From the NCBI RefSeq assembly GCF_020144925.1, contig NZ_NSLC01000007.1:230757-294756 (forward strand): a stretch of 64,000 bases of DNA. The letters run 5' to 3'. The notes below the pieces were generated by a model, which saw only the letters and a program-made list of their open reading frames with translations, was not told where the DNA came from and ran no database searches. This DNA comes from Afifella sp. IM 167. Lineage in GTDB: Bacteria; Pseudomonadota; Alphaproteobacteria; Rhizobiales; Afifellaceae. Made by a program: the position numbers and the translations under genes. Positions 57,991 through 64,000 of this stretch are shown in pieces. Every line of letters starts with the position of its first letter. Within the stretch, counting starts at the first letter, position 1.

Positions 57991-59264
57991 ACACGCTGCG
58001 CAACCGCATCGCGGGCTTCTTCATCCTGGCCATCGTCGCCGTGGTTGCGCTCGCGACGCTCGCGGCCTCCACCGCGCTTCGCAAGCCGGTCCCCGGCAGG
58101 ATGATGGAACCCATCGCCGCGCAGATCGAGGTCCTCGCCAGGATCGCCTCGCGCAACCGCGACGAGGCCCTGGCGGCCGGCCTCGACATCCGCAAGCAGC
58201 CGGCCGAAGGGACCATCGAGCCCGGGCTCTCCGGCTTCCTGGCGAAGGCGCTCGCGGGCAGCGGCGAGGCACGCGATGCGCGCGTCACCAAAACGGAGGA
58301 CCCTCAGGGCACGACAGCCTCGGTGCGGCTGGAGGACAGCTCGTGGCTCGTCACCCCGCTGCCGGATCCCGGCCCCCCTCCCCGCGGCTGGCAGGTCTTC
58401 CTCACCTGGATCGTGCTTATCGCCATCGGCAGCGCGGTCGTCTCGATCTACGCGGCAACGCGGATGACGCGCCCGCTCCGCCTGATCGAGAGCGCTGCTG
58501 CCACGATCGGGCCGGACGGTACCCTCTCGCCATTGCCGGAAGAAGGCCCCGCCGAGCTGAAGGCGACGGCCGAGGCGCTCAACCGGCTCTCGACCCGGCT
58601 GAGGGCGGCGATGGAGAGCCGAATGCGGCTCGTCGCGGCCGCGGGACACGATCTGCGTACGCCCATGACGCGGATGCGCCTCAGGGCCGAATTCATCGAG
58701 GATGAGGAGGAGCGGGCAAAATGGCTCTCCGACCTCGAAGAGCTCGACATGATCGCCGACAGCGCCATCCGGCTCGTGCGCGAGGAGAGCGCCGAGGAGA
58801 GCGCCGAGCCGATCGCGCTCGACAGGCTCGTTCGCGAGACGGTCGAGGAGCTTTGCGACCTCGGCCACTCCATCACCGCGACGACGCTCGCGCCGAGCGT
58901 GATCGCAGCGCAGCCGATGGCGCTGAAGCGGGCGCTGTGCAACCTCCTCATCAACGCCGCGACCCATGGCGGGGGCGCGGAGGTCGCCGTGCGGCGGGAA
59001 GGGGCGGACAGCCTCGTCGTCATCACCGACGAGGGGCCGGGCATCCCGCAGGCGCAGATCGGCCAGGTCTTCGAGCCCTTCTTCCGGGTCGATCCCGCCC
59101 GGCGAAAATCCGTTCCCGGTGCCGGCCTCGGGCTGGCGATCGCGCGGGAGATCGTGGAGCGCTTCGGCGGGAGGATCGAGATCGCCAACCGCAGCACCGG
59201 GGGCCTCATCCAGATCGCGCGCTTCAAGAGCCTGCCGGAAAATACCCTGGACTCGGCAAGCTAG
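57987..59264 (+). CDS. EnvZ-type sensor histidine kinase
   Basis: 425-aa membrane kinase. Two transmembrane helices (residues 9-30 and 138-157) enclose a periplasmic sensor of about 105 residues; HAMP (TRMTRPLRLIESAAATIG); H-box with His221 in AAGHDLRTPMTRM; N-box NLLINAATHGGG; G-boxes DEGPGIP and GAGLGLAIAREIV. Phosphorylates the adjacent OmpR-type regulator. The sensor domain faces the same compartment as the Spy-like, RcnB-like and MacA-like proteins. Stop overlaps the convergent GtrA gene by CTAG. Confidence 0.95.
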   Translation: MNTLRNRIAGFFILAIVAVVALATLAASTALRKPVPGRMMEPIAAQIEVLARIASRNRDEALAAGLDIRKQPAEGTIEPGLSGFLAKALAGSGEARDARVTKTEDPQGTTASVRLEDSSWLVTPLPDPGPPPRGWQVFLTWIVLIAIGSAVVSIYAATRMTRPLRLIESAAATIGPDGTLSPLPEEGPAELKATAEALNRLSTRLRAAMESRMRLVAAAGHDLRTPMTRMRLRAEFIEDEEERAKWLSDLEELDMIADSAIRLVREESAEESAEPIALDRLVRETVEELCDLGHSITATTLAPSVIAAQPMALKRALCNLLINAATHGGGAEVAVRREGADSLVVITDEGPGIPQAQIGQVFEPFFRVDPARRKSVPGAGLGLAIAREIVERFGGRIEIANRSTGGLIQIARFKSLPENTLDSAS

Positions 59265-59677
59265 CCGCGGGAGCGGAACACCCAGAAATTCATCAAGAGG
59301 AAGTTGGTCAGCGGGATGGCGATGCAGACCGCGAGGGCGGCGAGCCAGAGCGGCAGGGCGAGCACCTCGTAGATACCGATCGTCAGTCCCTGGGCGATCG
59401 CAAGGCCGAGCGCCGACATTGCCGCAAAGCGCAGGACGGGCCGCAGGCCGAGATCCTCGGCGCGGAAGGTGATCTTTCCCTGCGCCAGATAGGAGGCGCC
59501 CCATGTGACGGCGAGCGCCACGACGGAGGCAAGGCGCGCGCCGACGCCCGCGCCGTGGAGGGCGAGAACCAGCACGAGATAGAGCGCGGTGACGGCGAGC
59601 CCGACGACGATGAAGCGGACGAGGCCGGAAAAGGCCTCATCCTCGCCGAGCGCGCCGCGGGCGATCAGCCGCCGCAT
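59261..59677 (-). CDS. GtrA-family membrane protein
   Basis: 138-aa GtrA-like protein with four hydrophobic segments: FSGLVRFIVVGLAVTALYLV, VVALAVTWGASYLAQGKITF, FAAMSALGLAIAQGLTIGIY and VCIAIPLTNFLLMNFWVF, the last with the family's C-terminal pattern. The family flips or helps flip undecaprenyl- or polyprenyl-linked sugars for surface glycan modification. Start ATG 59677 is a best guess; no good Shine-Dalgarno, and an upstream GTG is possible. Confidence 0.85.
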   Translation of the reverse strand: MRRLIARGALGEDEAFSGLVRFIVVGLAVTALYLVLVLALHGAGVGARLASVVALAVTWGASYLAQGKITFRAEDLGLRPVLRFAAMSALGLAIAQGLTIGIYEVLALPLWLAALAVCIAIPLTNFLLMNFWVFRSRG

Positions 59678-59810
59678 CCGGGCGGGCCAGCCGCCTTCGC
59701 CTTGCAAGATCCTGCCGGTCCGATGCACACGCCGCTCCGCAGTCGCCAGCGGAGAGCCGCCGGTCGGGCACCTTTGGCGCAAATTGGTAAAGTCCGCGTT
59801 GCTGCCCGAG

Positions 59811-60566
59811 CTACGGCCGACGCAGCAGGTAGGTGTCCATGATCCAGCCACGGCGGGCGCGCTCGCGCTCGATGATGGCGGCGATCTCCTCCGCCTTCTC
59901 CCTCAGGGGCCCGGCGACGAGGATTTCTTCCGGCATGCCGAGATAGGCCCCCCACCAGATATGAAGATCGGTGCCCGCGAAGCGGCGGAAGGCGGCCCTG
60001 CCGTCGAGCATGACAAGGGCGTTGGTGACATCCTTGAGCGCGGCGGCGGAAAGCTGACGGGCCGTCATGACGCGGATGTCCTCGCCGATGCGGTTGAGCG
60101 CAATGCGGTGGCCGGCGGCCAGAAGCTGCAGGCTGGTGATGCCCGGCACGACCTCGAATTCGAATCGGAGCCCCTCTGCCGTCAGCTCATGGAGAATCTC
60201 GACCGTGCCGTCGTAGAGCGAGGGATCGCCGACGATGAGGAAGGCCCCGGTGCCGTCGCCGGAAAGCTCCGTCTCGATCATCTCACGGAAGATGCGGCGC
60301 CTCTCGCCGCGCCACCATTCGATGCCGGCGCGATAGTCGGGCCCGCCGGAGGGGCGCTCGGGACTGACGGCCGAGACGAGGCGGTAGCCGCCATCGCCGC
60401 GCGCGCGCTTCAGCGCCGCCTGGCGGAAGGCGATCAGGTCGGATTTGCCCTCCCCTTCCTTCTCCATCAGGAAGAACACCTCGGCCGCGCGGATCGCTTC
60501 GATGGCCTGGAGCGTCATGCCGGACGGATCGCCGGCACCGAGGCCGATGAGGAGAATGCGTTTCAA
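59811..60566 (-). CDS. cobF: precorrin-6A synthase (deacetylating)
   Basis: 251-aa SAM-dependent methylase of the aerobic cobalamin pathway that methylates C1 of precorrin-5 with loss of acetate. N-terminal KRILLIGLGAGDPSGMTLQA, LIVGDPSLYDGT and the VVPGITSLQLLAAGHRIALN segment are characteristic of CobF. TTG 60566 is the most upstream plausible start (GGGCACAACGAC upstream) and gives normal length; residues further 5' in the frame are not family-like. Stands apart from other cob genes in this window; no cobalamin riboswitch was recognised upstream. Confidence 0.93.
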   Translation of the reverse strand: MKRILLIGLGAGDPSGMTLQAIEAIRAAEVFFLMEKEGEGKSDLIAFRQAALKRARGDGGYRLVSAVSPERPSGGPDYRAGIEWWRGERRRIFREMIETELSGDGTGAFLIVGDPSLYDGTVEILHELTAEGLRFEFEVVPGITSLQLLAAGHRIALNRIGEDIRVMTARQLSAAALKDVTNALVMLDGRAAFRRFAGTDLHIWWGAYLGMPEEILVAGPLREKAEEIAAIIERERARRGWIMDTYLLRRP

Positions 60567-60782
60567 GTCGTTGTGCCCTGTCGCGTGAGGGGATCGGAGC
60601 CGGGCGACCTCTTGCGACGGCCGGCGCCGATCCGTTGTAGGGCGCGTCTCTAGGCTCTCCCGGCGCGGAACGCCACATCGCGGCGTCGGTATGGCGGCGA
60701 GCGCTAGCCGCCTCCGCCGGCATTCCGCAGGCCGTTCCGGTCCGCCTTGCTGCACCCCGTGATGCCCGTTAAGTCATTATTC

Positions 60783-62750
60783 ATGATACCTTATCGCGCC
60801 GACATCGATGGATTGCGGGCCATCTCCGTTCTCCTCGTGATCTTCTATCACGCGGGAATCGATATCAGAGGTATCCAGCTCTTTCCGGGCGGCTTCATCG
60901 GCGTCGACGTGTTTTTCGTCATCTCCGGTTTCCTGATCGGCGGCATCGTGATGAAGCAGGTCGATGCCGGCGACTTCTCGCTCCGGACATTCTACGAGCG
61001 CCGGGCGCGCCGCATTCTTCCCACCCTGTTCCTCGTTATTGCCGCCTGCATCCCCTTCGCGTGGATGTACACGTACCCTTCCTCGCTGGAAGATTTCTCA
61101 AAAAGTGCCCTCGCGGCAATCTTCTCCGTCTCGAACTTCTATTTTTGGATGAACGGCGGATACGTCGCGGACGATTCCGCCCTGCGGCCGCTGCTGCATA
61201 CCTGGACGCTCGGCGTGGAGGAGCAGTACTACATCCTCTTTCCGGCGCTGATGCTGCTCGTCGGCGCGCATGACAGGCTGCGCTGGTGGGTGCTCGGCGC
61301 CGCCACGGTCGCCTCCCTTCTGCTTGCGGCCTATCTCGGCTCAACCGCGCCATCTGCGGCCTTCTTCATGCTGCCCAGCCGAGCCTGGGAGCTTTTCTGC
61401 GGCGCCCTCCTCGCCTGCTGCCCGGTCCGCAAGTCCCGGCGCTTCGACCCGGTGCTGGTGCTCGTCGGCCTGGCGATGATCGTCGGGGCCGGAGGCCAGC
61501 TCGACGATGCCACCGCCGCGGCAAAACTCGCGACCGCCATCCCGGTCGCCGGCGCCCTCCTCGTCCTGCGCTTCGCCGGTCCGCACATCGTCTCCAGGCT
61601 CCTCGGCTCGCCGCTTCCGGTCGCGATCGGCCTGATCTCCTATTCGCTCTACCTCTGGCACCAGCCGGTCTTCGCCTTCGCGCGGCTGCGCGAGGCCGGC
61701 GAGATATCCGACCCCTTCAAGGTCAAGCTGATCGTCCTGAGCTTCGTGCTGTCGGGCTTGTCGTGGTGGCTCGTGGAACGGCCGATCAGGGACCGGCGGC
61801 GGGTCGGCACGCGCACGGCGATCACGACGATCGCGGCCAGCAGCCTCGCCCTGTCCGCCGGAATGTTCACCATCGTGCGCTCGGAAGGCTTCCCGTCGCG
61901 CCTGCCGCCGGTCCTGCGGTCGGTCGATCGCACCGCGGAGTTCACCGTGCTGGAGCAGGACGGCCGGCAATGCAATCACCGCTGGCCGGCCGATGCCTGC
62001 GTCTTCGGCGGCGGCGACGTCGTTCTGGTCGGCGACAGCCATGCGGGCACGCTGGGGCCCGCGCTGGAAGAAACGACGTCCCGCCTCGGCATCGGCTTCA
62101 TCGACCTCACCTACCAGCAATGCCCCTTCATCAGCGGCTTCCACTTCAGCCCGGAGGAACGCAACTGCCCCGCCGTGAACCGGGAGCGACTGAAGCTGCT
62201 GTCGGAGCTTGGTGGCGGGCGCACGGTCATCCTGGCCGCCGCGCCCTGGATCCTCGTGCGGGCAGAGAGGGAAGAGGCAACGACAGGCCCCTCGCTTGCC
62301 GCGGCGTTCGAGGCAGATGTCCGCCGGCTTCTCGCCTTGGGGGACAAGGTCGTCGTTGTCGGCCCGCTGCCGGAGATCGGCAGGGACGTGCCCCAGTTCC
62401 TGTTGCAGCAGGTCAGCACCGGCCAGGGGCTCGAAGCGATCGAGGAAGGCCTTTGGGCGCCCCGATCATCGCAGGCGGCCGAGCGCGAAGAGATGGTCTG
62501 GTCCCTCTACCATCCTGTCGCCGAGCTGCCGAACGTGTCGGTGGTCGACGTCGCCGGCCGCTTCTGCCGCGAGGACGGCATGTGCGTGGTGAACGATCGC
62601 GACCACGCCTTCTTCGTCGACAACAATCACCTGACGCATGCCGGGGCCGAGCGCGTGATACCGGCGCTTCTGCCGGCGCTCGTCAGCTCGCTGAACGCGG
62701 CCGAGGGCGGCGCCACCCGGGCCGCCTTCAGCCGCCCCAAGAACCGTTAG
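60783..62750 (+). CDS. OafA/YrhL-type acyltransferase with C-terminal SGNH domain
   Basis: 655-aa surface-polysaccharide O-acyltransferase. N-terminal acyltransferase-3 domain with about ten helices: [20 protein letters not shown] (His), [27 protein letters not shown]. Periplasmic SGNH hydrolase-like domain from about residue 405: [16 protein letters not shown] (GDSH, Ser nucleophile) and [13 protein letters not shown] (Asp/His). The membrane part passes an acyl group, the SGNH part transfers it. ATG 60783 chosen from homologue N-termini; an ATG at 60762 is in the same frame and the Shine-Dalgarno is weak for both. Convergent stop overlap of 4 bp with the epimerase gene. Confidence 0.92.
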   Translation: MIPYRADIDGLRAISVLLVIFYHAGIDIRGIQLFPGGFIGVDVFFVISGFLIGGIVMKQVDAGDFSLRTFYERRARRILPTLFLVIAACIPFAWMYTYPSSLEDFSKSALAAIFSVSNFYFWMNGGYVADDSALRPLLHTWTLGVEEQYYILFPALMLLVGAHDRLRWWVLGAATVASLLLAAYLGSTAPSAAFFMLPSRAWELFCGALLACCPVRKSRRFDPVLVLVGLAMIVGAGGQLDDATAAAKLATAIPVAGALLVLRFAGPHIVSRLLGSPLPVAIGLISYSLYLWHQPVFAFARLREAGEISDPFKVKLIVLSFVLSGLSWWLVERPIRDRRRVGTRTAITTIAASSLALSAGMFTIVRSEGFPSRLPPVLRSVDRTAEFTVLEQDGRQCNHRWPADACVFGGGDVVLVGDSHAGTLGPALEETTSRLGIGFIDLTYQQCPFISGFHFSPEERNCPAVNRERLKLLSELGGGRTVILAAAPWILVRAEREEATTGPSLAAAFEADVRRLLALGDKVVVVGPLPEIGRDVPQFLLQQVSTGQGLEAIEEGLWAPRSSQAAEREEMVWSLYHPVAELPNVSVVDVAGRFCREDGMCVVNDRDHAFFVDNNHLTHAGAERVIPALLPALVSSLNAAEGGATRAAFSRPKNR

Positions 62751-63775
62751 GAGCGCTCCGCGTATTCCTCCAGATACCAGTCGACGAAGCGCTTGACGCC
62801 CTCCGCCACCGGCGTCTGCGGCGTGTAGCCGGTCAGCGCCCGAAGGAGTTCGGGGCGCGCATGGGTGGCGCGCACGTCGCCCTTCTGCATCGGCAGCATC
62901 TTCTTCTTCGCCTCGCGGCCGAGCGCCTTTTCGAGCGCCTCGATATAGGCCATCAGGCCGACCGGCTGGGCGCCGCCGATATTGACGACGCGGTAGGGAC
63001 CGGCGGGCGAAAGGGAATCGTCCGGCGAGACCGGCTCGCCCTTCACCGGCGCGGCCGGGATGAGACGGAAGATCGCCTCCACGAGATCCTCGATATAGGT
63101 GAAGTCGCGCTGCATCCGGCCTTCGCCATAGACCTCAATCGGCTCGTCCTTCAGCATCGCCGAACAGAACTTGAAGAGCGCCATGTCGGGCCGGCCCCAG
63201 GGACCGTAGACGGTGAAGAAGCGGAGCGCCGTCGTCGGCGTGCCCCAGAGATGGCTGTAGCAATGCGCCATGTTCTCCGTCGCCTTCTTGGTGGCGGCGT
63301 AGAGGGTCATCTGGTGGTCGGTCCGGTCGTTCTCGCCGAAGGGCATGTCCTCGTTGGCGCCGTAGACGGAGCTGGTGGAGGCGAGAAGGAAATGCGCCGG
63401 CTTGTGGAGGCGCACGCCCTCCATGACATTGAAGGTGCCGACGAGGTTGGCATCGATATAGGCGCGCGGGTTTTCGAGGCTGTAGCGCACGCCGGCCTGG
63501 GCGGCGAGATGGACGACGACGTCCGGCTGGCACGCCTCGAAGACCGCGGCGATGGCGTCCGCATCCTCCAGCATCACCTCGTGGGCCGTGAAGCCCTCGA
63601 AGGCCGAAAGCACCGCATGGCGCGCATGCTTCAGGGAGACGTCGTAGTAGGGCGTCATGCCGTCGATGCCGGTGACGCGCCAGCCCTCCTCCAGGAGGCG
63701 CCGGGCAAGATGAAAGCCGATGAAGCCGGCCGTGCCGGTGATGAGGGCCGTGCGGCTCGTTTCCTGTGCGGACAT
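62747..63775 (-). CDS. NAD-dependent epimerase, UDP-glucuronate 4-epimerase-like
   Basis: 342-aa extended-SDR. NAD motif [29 protein letters not shown] with the catalytic Thr/Ser, YAATK with the catalytic Tyr/Lys, and [18 protein letters not shown] typical of UDP-glucuronate epimerases (LspL/CapI type). DLVEAIFRL and [11 protein letters not shown] also match. Produces UDP-galacturonate for capsule or lipopolysaccharide. ATG 63775 has CAGGAAACAGC. Pairs functionally with the acyltransferase and GtrA genes. Confidence 0.93.
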   Translation of the reverse strand: MSAQETSRTALITGTAGFIGFHLARRLLEEGWRVTGIDGMTPYYDVSLKHARHAVLSAFEGFTAHEVMLEDADAIAAVFEACQPDVVVHLAAQAGVRYSLENPRAYIDANLVGTFNVMEGVRLHKPAHFLLASTSSVYGANEDMPFGENDRTDHQMTLYAATKKATENMAHCYSHLWGTPTTALRFFTVYGPWGRPDMALFKFCSAMLKDEPIEVYGEGRMQRDFTYIEDLVEAIFRLIPAAPVKGEPVSPDDSLSPAGPYRVVNIGGAQPVGLMAYIEALEKALGREAKKKMLPMQKGDVRATHARPELLRALTGYTPQTPVAEGVKRFVDWYLEEYAERS

Positions 63776-64000
63776 GCTGTTTCCTGTGTGGAGGCTCACG
63801 CTTCTCGCATGTCTGTCCGTCAAAAAGGCGCGCTAGTTCAAGCCTTCCCATTCCAACAATTGCGAAGTGAAAGACCCGTCCTCGGGAAGCTAAAGCGCGG
63901 CTGGGTGCGGATGGACGACAGCGAGACGAGCTTAATGCCTGCTGGCAGAGGGGAGCGCAAGATTGCTTTCAGCATCCGATCCCCGCTCTTCCGCCCCCGA
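63776..64000. other. 225-bp upstream region at the window end
   Basis: No gene recognised on either strand; presumed promoter and leader of the epimerase gene. No palindrome, terminator or repeat stood out. Confidence 0.35.

Noticed and set aside
60567..60782. A cobalamin riboswitch upstream of cobF
   Set aside because: No B12-box-like sequence or the expected multi-helix pattern was found in the 216 bp.
1..64000. Mobile-element or genomic-island boundaries
   Set aside because: No transposase, integrase, tRNA or direct-repeat pair was seen, and base composition looks even throughout by eye.

Overview
The window is 64 kb of G+C-rich DNA (roughly two thirds G+C by eye) packed with coding sequence. 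It reads as alphaproteobacterial, most likely Hyphomicrobiales (Rhizobium/Aurantimonas-like). This is inferred from the number of solute-binding-protein transporters (two tripartite tricarboxylate, one TRAP, one Liv-type ABC, one spermidine/putrescine-type ABC), the GntR/FCD and LysR regulators, aerobic-pathway cobF, and the gene style. No tRNA, rRNA, insertion sequence, integrase, phage gene or CRISPR array was seen. It looks like a chromosomal or chromid catabolic region assembled from adjacent operons.

Region 1 (1-16950): the tail of a CheY-like receiver, then a putative organic-acid catabolic island. It holds two MmgE/PrpD-family proteins, two SDRs, an MBL-fold hydrolase, gpmI, a 3-hydroxyisobutyrate-dehydrogenase-family reductase, a PcaC-like protein, a TctCAB transporter, a TRAP transporter with a fused DctQ-DctM permease, and a GntR/FCD regulator. 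A recurrent operator-like sequence (TAYGA-N3-TCRTA, or the 10-mer ATTGTATGAT) lies in five intergenic regions of this island and nowhere else that I noticed, so it probably forms one regulon.

Region 2 (16997-26903): two dihydroorotase/hydantoinase-like paralogues flank a complete Liv-type ABC importer. They are divergent from a GntR regulator, a 122-aa unknown protein and a CobW-family GTPase. Both hydrolases carry Glu where the family has its catalytic Asp.

Region 3 (26947-38544): an autotransporter, ilvD, a DUF1989 protein, and an operon rraA-like/tctC/tctB/tctA/aminotransferase transcribed away from a LysR gene, then a GFA-family protein.

Region 4 (38656-47920): a LysR regulator divergent from a nine-gene operon encoding a PotDABC-like importer, two DAO-type flavoproteins, a small 2Fe-2S subunit, a FAD/NAD subunit with a Bfd-like domain, and RidA. 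This has the form of an opine- or D-hydroxyproline-type dehydrogenase system.

Region 5 (47925-51860): a CaiB/BaiF (racemase-like) gene preceded by a possible 39-aa leader gene, then a kinase plus acyl-CoA dehydrogenase pair resembling a split ACAD10/11.

Region 6 (51909-59264): a MacAB-like efflux operon with two unrecognised small genes (one only 42 aa), an RcnB-like and a Spy/LTXXQ-like periplasmic protein, divergent from an OmpR/EnvZ-type two-component pair.

Region 7 (59261-64000): GtrA, cobF, an OafA-type acyltransferase with an SGNH domain, and a UDP-glucuronate-epimerase-like gene, mostly surface-polysaccharide functions.
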